Assembly (NCBI GenBank): GCA_951799445.1
Contig: OX637287.1
Coordinates: forward strand, 52,915,724 to 52,979,723
Source: Pseudisothecium myosuroides
Taxonomy: Eukaryota; Streptophyta; Bryopsida; Hypnales; Lembophyllaceae
DNA length: 64,000 nt
Direction of reading: 5' to 3'
Shown here piece by piece: positions 33,501 to 44,508 of the stretch. The first letter of the stretch is position 1. Each line of letters begins with the position of its first letter. The notes under the pieces are model-generated. The model searched no databases, was not told where the DNA came from, and saw only the letters and a program-made list of their open reading frames with translations. The position numbers and the translations under genes are program-made.

Positions 33501-35091
33501 TTGAAATTACAAAATTTTGACAACTCCTACTTAGATGCATTGATAAATTGAAGAAACTATGTCTAATTTTTTTAACAAATCTAAATATATTTTGGAAGTT
33601 ACTCGAATTGCGTCTGAGCTTCCAAAGTGGACTATTTATATATGTTAATCAAGCGCTCAGAATACATTCACACTAAGATGGTTATTTTAATACCCTCCCC
33701 TTATGAAGGATTGAAATCAGAGGGAAATGTCCGACTGGGTCATTTCTTTCGTGTCGGGTCTTGTCGTTGTCTGTGTCTTGTCGTTGTGTCTCGGCCAGGC
33801 CACTTGTGGCTGGTTTTGTTTTCTATTTTATTTGCAATGAAATCCCGTTTCATTTGCTTCAAAAAAAATTAAAAAATTAAAAAAAATCAGAGGGAAATGT
33901 CACTTAATCATGAATCATATCGACTTCTTGATCTTTTCGGGGTTATTTGTCCTTCTCCAAATTAATAAGATATTCCCCCCTTCGTGTGAATATACCTTTT
34001 CAGAGGTTAATAATTCAAGAGATGAACCCTTATTAATTGGTGGGGGGGTACGTTTGGGACCAGCTCTCCCCTGGAGGAGGCAGGCTCATCATTGCCTCGG
34101 ATGGAGTTTGGGATGCCCTCACCTCTGAAAAAGCTGCCAAGGTCTGTCGTGGTGAAAAACAACCTGAGGTTGCTGCGAAGAATGTCGTCAAGGTCTGCTT
34201 TCGAGGGCCGCGCTCTTTCCTATCCTTCTTGCTTTTCTCTGATTTGGAAATAGAGTATTTTCAGAGCTGCCAGGGACTCTCTGCCAGTTTGCTCGCCAGC
34301 TTGCCATAACCTTATCTTGTCACTTTCATTGCCCAATAGAACTTTGCGGTTGAAAAAGATAAATATGGTCCACAGAAAGCTAGAAACACTGGAAGGATCG
34401 AGGATTATTTAGACCTTTTGGCTTAATGCAGGGGGCTGAACTCATGCCGAATAGAACGGTGGAGATGGGGGTTAACGTCTTTAAAATGGGGCAATATAAG
34501 TAGCCCTGCACAAAAAAAAGCCGAAACTTCCCTAGCCTATTTGTTGAAGGGACTAAGCTTAATGATGAGGCTAAACCCTTGCAAATCCTCCCAGATAGAT
34601 CTCCAAGGTCTGACATTCATGAGGACCTGAGCAGAGAAGTATAGATCTCGTCAGATCTGACGGATCTGATTCAGTGTAGCGGAGATGGTCATGTCCGGAA
34701 CCTCTCTCAGGTCTCCAGGCTTTTCACCTGATATCCAGTGAGCTTAGGACCAGTAACTTTGACCTGTTGATTGGGTGGCCGCTGAAGGGGCATGAAATTT
34801 GACGTACGTGCTGCTGGGTTGGCTATTCAGGAAGCAATAAAGACTCAGGGTTTGCGAGATGACACCACATGCTTGGTGGTGGATATTGTTCCTCCGGGCC
34901 GAGCCTCCCGCTCGTTTGCCCCCGCAGTCCGAAAGCAAATGATGGTCATGAAATTCTTGCGACGGACTCGGTCTGCGAAAAGTACCGCCACTGGAGCTCC
35001 CTTGGAGGAACTTTTCGATGATAACTCTGCCACACTTGCTGAAAGGTTTGCACCAGCTCACGAGTCTGGAAACGAACGGTTTAGGTTTTAG
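30579..35091 (+). CDS. PP2C: Protein phosphatase 2C (PPM family), seven exons
   Basis: Mg2+/Mn2+-dependent Ser/Thr phosphatase of the plant clade that includes Arabidopsis PP2C12 (At1g47380). Exons: 30579-30809, 31397-31568, 31942-32092, 32780-32840, 33040-33147, 34064-34192, 34831-35091; every intron is GT-AG and every phase joins, giving 370 residues, about the usual length. Motifs: RKEED (residues 50-54), LDGHNG (79-84) with metal-binding Asp, ENLLNNV, SGTT, GDSRC, DHR, RAWPGGLCLSRTIGD (210-224), IIASDGVWDAL with catalytic-site Asp254, and RDDTTC with Asp294/295. The core metal ligands look intact. The start lies in ACCATGG; MGC could be N-myristoylated and palmitoylated. The 60-residue C-terminal tail is basic. 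Introns 2 and 5 carry transposons. Family certain; substrate unknown. Confidence 0.93.
31701..31828. mobile_element. TTAAAATGG palindromic MITE, copy 3, in PP2C intron 2
   Basis: A 128-bp unit; ends ATTTCGTTAAAATGGCGGTA and TACCGCCATTTTAACGAAAT are perfect 20-bp inverted repeats, extended by TTCCA/TGGAA. The centre has CGTTTAGACCGTGCGGTCTGAAA. It is the best preserved copy and lies between exons 2 and 3, clear of both splice sites. Confidence 0.85.
32341..32640. repeat. Eroded TTAAAATGG-like repeats in PP2C intron 3
   Basis: Short fragments such as TTTCATCATTTTAACGG (about 32474) and ACCATTTTGATGAAATTTG (about 32616) resemble MITE ends but do not pair into one unit. Confidence 0.35.
33732..33883 (+). 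mobile_element. Retroposon (SINE or truncated LINE) in PP2C intron 5
   Basis: Flanked by the 18-bp direct repeat AAATCAGAGGGAAATGTC (33714-33731 and 33884-33901). It ends in an A-rich tail after AATGAAATCCCGTTTCATTTG, a typical plant LINE/SINE 3' end, and has GTGTCTTGTCGTTGTGTCTC upstream. About 150 bp. The copy at 44509 is related. The intact target duplication points to a fairly young insertion. Confidence 0.88.
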
Positions 35092-36547
35092 GGTTTGTAG
35101 AGCCGTTTGTTTTCAATACAAGACGTGAATCCGAAGATGATCGACATTGGGTTTGCTAATCATGGTTACCAGGAAGGAAGTACACAATTTGAAACACGTT
35201 GAAATTAAACTAACCTAAACATGGAAAAAAAGGTAATCCTACGGAACAGTATACATCACTTATATAACAGCAGTAAGCTCTTCCATAGGAGCCAAGGGTG
35301 TGTTTCGAAGTCATTTAGGTTTGCTGTTACTTTTGTTGATGTGGCATGTACTAGATCATCATTTAGGCACTTGTCGGTTTCCTACCCTCCCTAGTTCAAA
35401 GTTTCAAAAAACCCAAAACTAGTTTCTTGAACATTGGATACTTGTTTGTTGAATTTTAGCGATTTATAGAGAGGTAGAATATTTGCGTCCTGGAAATAAT
35501 CAGCGTATTTGAATAATGTTAAGTACAATAAGAGCAGTGTATTAAAACAAGGTACAAAGAAGGTATTACAGATAATACTGTCATCTGTTCTTACGGTTGC
35601 TTGAGGACAGTGAAATCATTTGTTCTAATATCTGCTCTAAACTAAAAGATATTTTCTAGAAATAAAAAATCATTGCCATAGATTGCCGAAGGCAGTTTTC
35701 ATGTACGGTATGTATTCAAGTTAACCATTATTTGGTTGCATTTTCTTACTTTCTATGTTTGTCCTAATTTCAGATTAGGGCCGGGGACTTGAGAAAATAC
35801 AGAACATCATCAGCCTCAAATTTCTCTCAGCAATTTGCATTTCAACATCAGTCTGCTGCTCCGTCTCCTGTGCTGGATGGATTGATCAGACTCTCTTTAA
35901 TGGGTAGATACTCCTCATTTGAGCCGGGTGCAGACTCTTGAATTCGCAACAGAATGAAATCATCACCATATCTTTCAAGAGTTAAAACAGTTGAAACTCG
36001 TCTCTTTTGTAAAATTCTTACACTAGATCATTGTCTAGCTTCCGCACTTCTCTGCAAGGGAAAGAACTTTCCTTCAACGGCATTGCACAGCCTTCAAAGT
36101 TTCCAAATAGTGTATATAGACGGATAGACCCATCCTTTCAGCTGAAATGGACTGAAATATGAACCTCGTGGGTCTTTATCCATGTGACTGATTTCACATA
36201 CTGGGGAGGTTTGTAGGCAAACATGAATTACGCAGGTGACTTCGTATCTACTCGAGAAGTGCCTGCCTAGATAAACTAGCCAACTGGGCGTCATTATTTT
36301 TTAGAAAAGTTTGCAAAAGATTCTTTTTAGTGACGATTCCGCAACATGTACTCCCCATACAAACCCGCTGCCTAGTTTTTCAGGAAGGGTGCACGGACGC
36401 CAGTAGCCCGATTTAGTTTGCAAGAGTCGCATCTCGTTGACATCAAAGCAATCTGATTTACATGTGTGTTTTTCTGAAATATCCAAATTTGGTTGAATCT
36501 GCAAGACTCTGACCTCTGTATATCTGCTGCTGATATCTATTCCGTTG
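35092..36547. other. PP2C 3' flank and intergenic DNA
   Basis: The first few hundred bases are the probable PP2C 3' UTR. No gene recognised. Short frames on both strands lack any domain signature. Confidence 0.45.
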
Positions 36548-36718
36548 ACGTCAATTTCGTTAAATTGGCGATACTTCACATACCAAAAATTGCAACATAC
36601 ATCTTCACAAAGGTTTAATGTCAGGGCAAAACTAGGACAGGTATAAATTTTGGTTTCATGCCGTGCGGTCTGAACCGCGCCAAAGTAATGAATTATCGCC
36701 AATTAACGAAATTGACGT
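36548..36718. mobile_element. TTAAAATGG palindromic MITE family, diverged copy 4
   Basis: A 171-bp unit with ends ACGTCAATTTCGTTAAATTG and CAATTAACGAAATTGACGT, and the family's CCGTGCGGTCTGAAC centre. It has TTAAATTGGCGATA in place of TTAAAATGGCGGTA. Confidence 0.72.
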
Positions 36719-37244
36719 TATCACTTTTGATGAGAACTTAGGCCCGACAGGTCAAACGACCGACAGTTCACGACTTCACATTACTCTCATACCAACTCGC
36801 TACAAGTTTCAACAAACAAGATAAATGGTTTCTCAAAATCTTCAGCGTTCCTCTAGTTACTTCACATTCTTTCAAATTCTTTCAAATTTGCCGGGCAAAA
36901 CATGTGCTCTTATTGCTTCCTGAAAGGATTTGTGCATCAGCAGCAGGGTGACTCTCGGCCTCTGTGGCAGCTTAGCGCAAATTTTGCACAATCAAGGAGA
37001 GGCTCCTAGAAATACACAAGTTTGACTTTTCTAAATGATGATTGTTGTGACTATAACTTCACTGTATTTTTTCACACCTTAACAAGAATGTAGCACTCAC
37101 TTACTTTTCCCCTGCACAGTAGTGCCTGTCCCTACCGAAGCTTGGTTGCAATCCCCGCTGAAGAGACATTTCCACTACTAATCATGTAACATGGGCCTCG
37201 TGGATCAAGATATTTGCATGGATTGCAACGAATGTGATAGCTCA

Positions 37245-40013
37245 CTAGAGACTGCCACTGGTGCCATAGTAGCTGCCGGAGAAGTGGCTCACTGAGATAA
37301 AGCTGGTGTGCGAGCCGGAGTGCGAGCGGGGCGTGTCCAAGCTGCCGGAGATGGGCACCTGCATGGTGCCTTCCAGAATGCGTCGCACCTCGGACATGGA
37401 CGGCCGGAGCTCCGGCTGGATGCGAGTGCACAACAGCACAATCTGCGCACACAAGCTCACTTCGTGCTTGTCAAAGTTGCCCTGCAGGCGGGGATCCACG
37501 AGCTCCGCCAGCTCCGCTTTCGCCAGCAGCTGCATCCATGTAAGGAGCTGCGGTTTGCCTGAAGGCTGCTGTTCCAGCATTCGTCTGCCGCTTACGAGCA
37601 CCAGCAGCAGCATCCCATAACTGAACACGTCGCTCTTCTCGGTCAATCGTCCCGTCACCCCGTACTCTGGGTCCACGAAGCCCAACGACGTGACCACAGC
37701 CCGCTGGGAGACTTTCGCCACACGCACGGATCCAAAGTGTCCGACGCGCGGCGTGTAGTCTCGGTCCAGGAGGATGTTGCTGGGCTTGAGGTTGCCGTGG
37801 ATGATGGGCGGCCGGCAGTGCTCGTGAAGATACTCCAGCCCGAGGGCCGCGCCGTGGGCGATGCTGTAGCGGCGAGGCCACCGCAACGGAGTCTTGTCGC
37901 TCCGAAGCGCGTCGAGAACGGAGCCGTTGGGCATGTACTCACAGACCAGGAGCGGGTCGTCGCCTTTGAAGAAGCCGCGCAAGGGGACCACGTTTCGGTG
38001 GAGGATGGTGCCGCGCACCTTGATCTCGTGCCAGAACTCGTCGTTAACGAGCATGCCGCTGCTGCGCGTGTTCAGCTGCTTGACGGCCACATGAGTGCCG
38101 TCCGCGAGCTTCCCCTGGTAGACGCGTCCCGTGGTGCCCGCGCCTACTAGCGCGCTGTGGTGGAAGCTGTTCGTCGCGGCGTTGAGTTCCGTGTACGTGA
38201 ATTGTCGACATTCGGGCGACGTGGGGCCGTCCGGTATGCGTAGCGAGCTGGATCGTAGCTGCCAGAAGGGCTCCACGGCTGGTGCTGATCGGGATCGGCA
38301 GCTGTGAATGGCTACGCCGGAGAGGATGGCGATGATAAGAATGGGGCAGACGAGGATGACGACGATGAGCAGGAGGAGGTGCGTGCGCGTCCAGGACTCG
38401 CACGGGTGAAGTTGTAGCGAGGTTTGTTGCTGGCAGTCGGCGATGGGCCTCATCTGCGGGGCGAGATGGCAGGAGCTAGACTCCGCCGTGAAGCAATTCT
38501 TGCTCCATGTGTCGTACTCGAAGGTGGCGTTCTGCGGTTGCGGGATGGACCCCGTGAAATAGTTCAGCGACAAGTCCAGGAACGTCAGGCGGGGGAAGCT
38601 GTCCAGCAGCTCCGCTGGGACCCTTCCTTTCAATAAATTGCCTCGCAGATCCCTGGAAATTCCAATGCAGCCCGTGAGTCATATAAGATGGCCATAATTC
38701 TTGACATTGGAGGAATTTCAGGAAACGCAGTGGAAATCCAGAGCAGCTCTGAGACTAAACCTGGAGCCCGGGTTCAGTGATATACTCTTCTGAATCTCAG
38801 ATCTATAGTAGGCCTAGATTTCAGAGCTCTGAGGTTTCTAAACACCCATGTGAGCACTTGAATGTCACATTTTGGTACAGTGGAATTTACTAAAACGAAC
38901 TGGAGATATGAGGTTTACAGCATGAATCCCGCAACCTCAGTGGTGCAGACTGATTAAGGAAAGCTTGAAGTTATGTTATACAATGTGTCAATAGCACCAA
39001 TTTGGTCACGAGATAAGGAATAGGATCTTACAAATGCTGAAGGCTCGAGAGACCGGCAAGAATGAGAGGTATCTCGCCCGTGAGGTTGCCGTTGGGAATT
39101 TTCCTGTGCACATGGCCAAGACGAAGTCAGAAGATTAACAATGCTCATATTCGTTGTAACAATCATGGTCAATTTCACAAAATTGGCTCGTTCAGGAAAG
39201 GGCCATAAGTAGGAGTCGGAGTGGTTTGAAACCCCCTGAAAATCTCACATCTACTCTTTGCTTAGATTTTAGGGCACTGAGATTTTGAGAAAGAGTTCTA
39301 AAATCAAGCATCCCACACTAGCCATGGCAACCGTTTGGGATTTCAAAACGGATGAAGTGAAATGTATCTTTGTAGAATTGGGGTACAAGAAGCTAAAAAT
39401 GTTCTAGATTTTAGAGCTCTGAGGTTTAGGTTGCACAGCATCAACAAACCATCTAATTTTTGGCACGTTTCAAAATAACGAATATTAGGTTAACTGTTGG
39501 GCAGCTTCGAGGAGCTTGAGGAAGATCTATCGACAACTGAACAATTCGGACCTCGACAATTTGCTGCTGGAATGCATTCATCACTTACAGGGTGACGACT
39601 GTGCAGTTTGGGTGGAGCACAGAGCAGGGGGATTGAACGGCAGGGTTGTCACTGAATGCGCATCCAATGCCGGGCCACGGTCCAGAGCAAGCGTCGACGG
39701 CGTCCGCCCAGAGCTTGACCTCACTGGGTGCTGCCTCCCACATGTCCTTCAGTTGCGCCAACACAGCAGCTGCGCACCCATTCAATAGCTACAACATCAT
39801 TTCCAGCTAGCTAAAAATAGTATTTTATAAAACAGGATGATTGACTGCGAACTCTCCAAATGTCACATTACTGTTCTGGCGATAAGTAGTTGTATGCTGT
39901 GAGAAGAGGATCGAAAGCAAACCTTCCGAGGGCGTGGCGAAGACTCGGCCGTGATGAAGGCAAATCATGATTGCGCCGAGAAGTAGAATCTTGAGCAGCC
40001 TCCCCGAGGGCAT
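37245..40013 (-). CDS. LRR receptor-like protein with a predicted pseudokinase domain
   Basis: A plasma-membrane LRR receptor-like kinase relative. Exons (minus): signal peptide exon starting at ATG 40013 (MPSGRLLKILLLGAIMICL), 39788-39589 (LRR N-cap with WADAVDACSGPWPGIGC), 39103-39032 (NLTGEIPLILAGLSSLQHL), 38652-37245. The last three join in phase; the first junction is unresolved because the obvious donor (GAAG|GT near 39920) does not match the phase of the acceptor at 39789. Only about three LRRs are present. A helix (LLLLIVVILVCPILIIAIL) follows. The kinase part has GAGTTG, VAVK with the ATP-site Lys, and DPEYG, but HRD is HGN (37791-37799) and DFG is HFG (37731-37739), so both catalytic aspartates are gone. 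It probably signals by scaffolding. Confidence 0.85.
38653..39031 (-). other. Intron of the LRR receptor-like gene
   Basis: Bounded by donor HL|gtaagatcc and acceptor tttccag|G on the minus strand, joining LQHL with DLRGNLLKG in phase 2. Confidence 0.75.
39104..39588 (-). other. Intron between LRR N-cap exon and LRR exon
   Basis: Donor gtaagtgatg after CACCCT and acceptor tgtgcacag before GAAAATTCC on the minus strand; the split Leu codon (CT|G) restores VVTLKIPNGNLTG. No transposon seen inside. Confidence 0.75.
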
Positions 40014-40121
40014 TGTGCTCAGCACCACTTGCTTCTACTCATGTCGCGAATTACTCCTTGAAGCTACTTGCGTTGAATACACGAGTCTCATTCTCAATGA
40101 TCTCCTGCTGCACCATTAATA

Positions 40122-40129
40122 TGTATATA
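40122..40129 (-). promoter_or_regulatory. TATA box, candidate promoter of the LRR receptor-like gene
   Basis: TATATACA on the minus strand, about 110 bp upstream of the start codon at 40013. A CTAGCTAGCTGG motif lies just upstream. Position and sequence fit a core promoter; no other evidence. Confidence 0.45.
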
Positions 40130-40669
40130 TTACCAAGCCAGCTAGCTAGCTGCGCGCATGCCGCAGCAGCTAGCACCTCCAATGCAAAAGCCTCCCGCCT
40201 CTGCCCTCACGCTTCACACACAGTGACTGATAGCAATGAGTGTAAGCCCAGCCTAAGTGCTTGTGCATTCAATGCTGCAACAAAGGAACTGACCCACTAG
40301 TCGAGGTAGACCATGCAGTGTGGCCCGCTTTTCAAAACCAATATCTTGGTCGGAGTACTTCGTAAAGTCACACTGCCACACACGGAAGCCGACCGAGCTA
40401 GCTTGCCTCGAGGGGGCCAACCATCGTAGTACGCACCACCTGTTCCTCAACAACGCAACAGTTTCGGACAACGCAACTGCAACATTCCTACTGCTAATAC
40501 CCGTAGGATCGAACCTTAGACAATACGTAATACCATGTCCAATTCAGAAAATGTCATCCGGGGAGCAACTAGCAAGTTCCACTGTTTCAGCTTCTTCTAT
40601 TCTTGTTGCTGAGATACTGCTCCGGAGCTGATCGAAAGACAACCGTTTGATTCTTCAAGCTGCTGAGCA

Positions 40670-40729
40670 AGACTGAGTGAGTGAGTGAGTGATCGAGTGA
40701 TCAAGTGAGTGATCGAGTGAGTGAGTCTG
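40670..40729. repeat. (GAGT)n / GATCGAGT simple repeat
   Basis: Alternating GAGTGAGTGAGT and GATCGAGTGATCAAGTGAGT units upstream of the LRR gene, a short microsatellite tract. Confidence 0.8.
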
Positions 40730-41820
40730 GTGGTGCACCGTCCACTTGAACGAATATTCAGAGTGAAGATGAGGTTGTGTCCGAATTCCTGAAAGCCATA
40801 AAGAAGCGACGGGATACAGACAGCGAGAAACGACGTCATGTGGGGAGAATCTGCTCAGAGAGCGAGGGAGACGCAGATCTTCGGCACAACCGGGCGAGGA
40901 AGCGATGCCATTCACATAAGACGAGACGGGTGATGATGAGCGCTGGAGCGGTAAACCGTGGCAGCAAAGCGAAGGCGTGGCCTCCAGGCCACCAGCACAC
41001 AACACTTTGCCAATGTCCGTTCTCACTCAGATTTCATTGGAACTAGCTTCAACAGAACATTTAATTGGATTTCACTGGAACTGCAACAGAATGCTTGATT
41101 TAGAGGAGGGGAGGAAGGTTGAGAGTACGATATCGATGAGGTCATGAAATTCAACCTTGAATTGAAGGAACTGCAGTATATCAACTTCGGGGAGATCCCA
41201 GGGTCCCAAGTCTTCCTGTACTGAGCATTGCTGTTCAGTACGTTACGTTTGGGGGTTACGGTTACGGTTTCGCGAACGTGTCGGGAATGTTGGATTATGT
41301 GACCCAATTTATCAAGATTGTGATATTAACCTTCATGGCTTGGCTTTGGAGCATGCTCGCCTACTTTTGGCAGTGCCCCCATTACTGCGGATGTCATGTT
41401 ATAATAATTTGAGGTGAGAAACTGACAAAGTCATTGGTTGAAGTGGTTGCCAACGCCCTGTCATCTATGAAGAGCTCATGTCCTTGTTTGATTAATCTAC
41501 ATAAGGAAATACCATCCTATTGTAACTTTGTAAGCTTGCAATTATACCATTTTTGTGCATTCCTTAGTTTTACACGAGGAAAAAAAATGTGGTATGACCA
41601 AGTCTCAAAGACCAAACACAAATGACACTAAAAGAATGCATCATGGTGGGAGGAAGATTCAATGTAATGTAAGTTAGTGGTAAATTGGTCTACTCTACTT
41701 GGTTATAAAAAAGAAACTTTATATTATCTTACTATTCCTACCATTTTATAAAGGCTTTAGTGTAAGTCTCAAAAAAAGAAAGTTTTGCTTCATTGCATAA
41801 TTTGTATTGGAATTTGCTTT
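40730..41820. other. Intergenic between divergent regions, no gene seen
   Basis: 40,780-41,300 has moderate GC and overlapping frames on both strands without a recognisable domain. It is probably upstream DNA of the LRR gene. GGTTACGGTTACGGTTTCG at about 41257 is a short imperfect repeat. Confidence 0.4.
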
Positions 41821-42086
41821 TTAACTCCTAAAGGACCAGTCAAGTATGCGTTCAACGTACACGATAAATCTTGGGTAGGTTCCTACAAAGTCATTTTTGG
41901 TTGGATGTTCATGAATTTTAGACACAACGTCTAAACATGTACCTCCTTGACCAGTGAAAAACTAATTCTTATACTGATCGAGTGTTTGGATCAAAAGTTA
42001 TATTGCTCCAAAATTTTGAGACAACTTCATCAATTTAAGAATCTTTTGGAAATCTTGTGTAAAAAGTTCATCAACTTTTATGGGGA

Positions 42087-42238
42087 ATTTCATTAAAATG
42101 GTGGTCATTCCGCAACTTTGGCACTTTTATAGTTTAAATTGTGCAGTCTAAAAATCTATACTTGTTCTGGATGGTTTAGATTGACTAGTCTAAAAATGGC
42201 ATATGGAATATTTCCATTTTAACAAAATCCACCATTTT
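42087..42238. mobile_element. TTAAAATGG palindromic MITE family, copy 5
   Basis: Ends ATTTCATTAAAATGG and CCATTTTAACAAAAT with the TTTAAATTGTGCAGTCTAAAA centre and an inner ATGGAATA motif. Nested in the short-subfamily TTAA element. Confidence 0.75.
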
Positions 42239-42385
42239 TGAAATTTGGCATGTATTTAAGTAATAGAATATGACATACAATTGTTTAAAAAAAACAAATT
42301 TTAGTCCTCAAATCACGTTCTAAGAGGAATCAAACTTTGTAACCTATGTTGGGGCAGTTTCAAGAGAAAAAAAATTCTCTTCTAA

Positions 42386-42880
42386 GGGCCGGTTTACACC
42401 AGGACCAGACCAAGGACCAAAAGTATTCTAGGGTACCCCACTTTGTTAGATGTGAGTCATGTGACCATACCAAAGCAAGGGCCCAAGCTAGAAAATAGTA
42501 ATGGCACTTTGCATGGTCTTGGTATAAACCCAAGAGAGACCATAGCCGGGCTATATCTATTTATTATTGGATCCGACATTGTCAACCGCAAGATCAATTA
42601 AATAGAAAAAATCTATGGTTGTGATTTTTTAGCATGCCATGGTCTCCTAGAAATCCGTTAGGCCTACCTCAAAGAAGTGGTCAAGAAAAGAGCTCCTAGA
42701 AACCGGCAAAACATTATCTGCTTTGGCCATGTAGGATTCCAAGTAGACTTTTCATCCATGAAAAATAGCATGGGCCATGGCCAAAGTGTAAACCCAACTT
42801 GGACCACGCCAATCTCTCCACCAATCCTTGCTTTGATAATTCAAGAAAACCTCTGGTCCGGCCTTGGTGTAAACCGGCCC
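42386..42880. mobile_element. PIF/Harbinger-type MITE (Tourist-like)
   Basis: A 495-bp unit flanked by TAA (42383-42385 and 42881-42883) with inverted ends GGGCCGGTTTACACCAGG and CCTTGGTGTAAACCGGCCC. A 3-bp TWA target and GGGCC start are the Tourist/PIF-Harbinger pattern. The interior repeats GGACCA/TGGTCC and CCATGGCC phrases. No transposase. Confidence 0.88.
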
Positions 42881-42900
42881 TAACTTCAAGTCCTATTATC

Positions 42901-43882
42901 GTAACCATAGGGCAGGATCGGCAAAAATTAATTATTTTTATAAATGCCGGAACAAAAAATGAAAATGAATAATTGTCGAATTCAATCAAAATTAAATGAC
43001 CAAGTTGTTGTAAAAGAAGAAAATATCCAATGTTAGTCCAAAAATCCAAAGACCATCTACCATAAAAAAAAATTGACAGCAAAATGAAGGATTTTTTTCA
43101 AGAACATAAACATATTGTAAAGATGAAGGTGGAAGAGGTTGTTTTTATAATAAAATCCATTGTCCATCATGAACCCTCAAAGGATATGGGATATTTGAAG
43201 ATGAAAACTTCACCATTCATTATCAAAACATAAAAATTGTGTTCAAAGTAGAATTTCAAACCTTGTTTTGGCATAGTAGAATAACTTTTTTCAAAAAACT
43301 TTGAACTAAGTTAATGTAGGAAATCAAGCTAACTTTAATCTCCAAAAATCCTTTTTAGATTTCAAGCCTCTAATCAAAATTTATGAATAAATTTCAAAGG
43401 GGATATTTGAAGAAAATGTCCCTTCCAAACCCTCTTTGAAATTTATTCATAACTTTTGATTGGAGGCTTGAAATCTAAAACGGATTTTTGGAGATTAAAG
43501 TTAGCTCGATTTCCTACATTAATTTAGTCCAAATTTATTTATTTTTAAATTATTCTACTATGCCAAAATGAGGTCTGAAATTCTACTTTGAATACAATTC
43601 TTGCTTTCGACTTACTATGAATGGTTGAGTTCCTAGTAATCCTAATTTACATATCCCACATTGTTTGTTGTACCTCGTACCACCCCAATTGTATAAAAGA
43701 GTTTGTCTTCTCCAGATTTACCTCATCAAATTGTCTGACTTTTGATGGAAAGTGCCGAATATTAAGAATTGATTAGAATGTGATGTTGAATTTATAAAAA
43801 ATAAATTTTAAAGTGTTGAATCTACTTTGGGTACTATAATTAAATGTTCGGCATCAATGTGCCGACCCTGCCCTATGGTTAT
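42901..43882. mobile_element. Foldback TIR element with a long internal hairpin
   Basis: Outer ends GTAACCATAGGGCAGGATCG and CGACCCTGCCCTATGGTTAT are inverted repeats of about 20 bp. Inside, 43234-43412 and 43421-43599 are inverted copies of each other (about 179 bp, few mismatches) around an 8-base loop. TATC-like flanks suggest a 3-4 bp target duplication but erosion hides it. Non-coding. Confidence 0.8.
43234..43599. repeat. Long inverted repeat (hairpin), arms ~179 bp
   Basis: The left arm begins TTGTGTTCAAAGTAGAATTT and the right arm ends in its complement (AAATTCTACTTTGAATACAA). Shared landmarks are TTGGCATAGTAGAATAA, AATGTAGGAAATC, CTAACTTTAATCTCCAAAAA and ATTTCAAGCCTC. Confidence 0.85.
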
Positions 43883-43985
43883 GATATCTTGCAATCTATT
43901 AAATGACTTTCATATTGGAGTTCTCCTTTGTCTTCTTAGCACAAGAGAATTTAGGTGGTACTTTCATTGTATCTAGTTACAACAG

Positions 43986-44508
43986 GTGTTGAACCAAAAT
44001 TCGCTTGACTGTAAACACTGCACTCATTTTACAATAGAAATCTTCACCAGTCAAGGATCTCTTCTCATATTTGACTACACAAAATTGTGAGATCAGTTTA
44101 TAACTTTCTAAAACATTTGTTCTAAAATGAATGCATGATATAAGGTAGACAAGCCTATGACCACCTTGATTTGCAATCTAAATATCTTGGGGCCAATTCC
44201 AAGAGGGTCATATATTTTTTAGAGGTGTGTGCTTGTTTCACAAATCAAATCCAAGTGGAATTATAATTTCCCAATCAAAACTGTAATTTCAGTGAATTTT
44301 TGAAGTAATCAGCTTGAAATTACAAAACCGTCCATAGACTAGAGTCATAAACATCCTATCAACAATCCAAAACCGTCCTTCTGTGTATCTATTAGCACTT
44401 AAGAATCCACCAATCAAGGGTTGACATGTTACCCCATGTTGACACTAAAGCGAGAATCTTGTCCGATTTTATCAAAACCTTAAATGGTTTAGGATCTTTT
44501 CTGGACAA
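43986..44508. other. Intergenic, no gene seen
   Basis: AT-rich DNA without a recognisable element or open frame. Confidence 0.45.

Larger units (their letters stand above)
41825..43985 (+). mobile_element. Short-subfamily TTAA element interrupted by three MITEs
   Basis: Begins after TTAA (41821-41824) as CTCCTAAAGGACC and shares TTAGACACAACGTCTAAACATG with 19763-20353. TTCTCTTCTAA/TAACTTCAAGTCC and ATATCTTGCAATC, the sequences flanking the later insertions, follow the same order as in that copy. Insertions: 42087-42238, 42386-42880 and 42901-43882. The right terminus is not recognisable; the end given is approximate. Confidence 0.6.

Noticed and set aside
37306..38150. Plus-strand and out-of-frame minus-strand frames over the kinase exon
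   Set aside because: They overlap the LRR kinase exon in other frames, with Arg/Ser/Ala-rich content expected of GC-rich shadow frames.
39825..40028. Start of the LRR gene at GTG 40028
   Set aside because: The in-frame ATG at 40013 directly precedes a good signal peptide; the upstream codon is not ATG.
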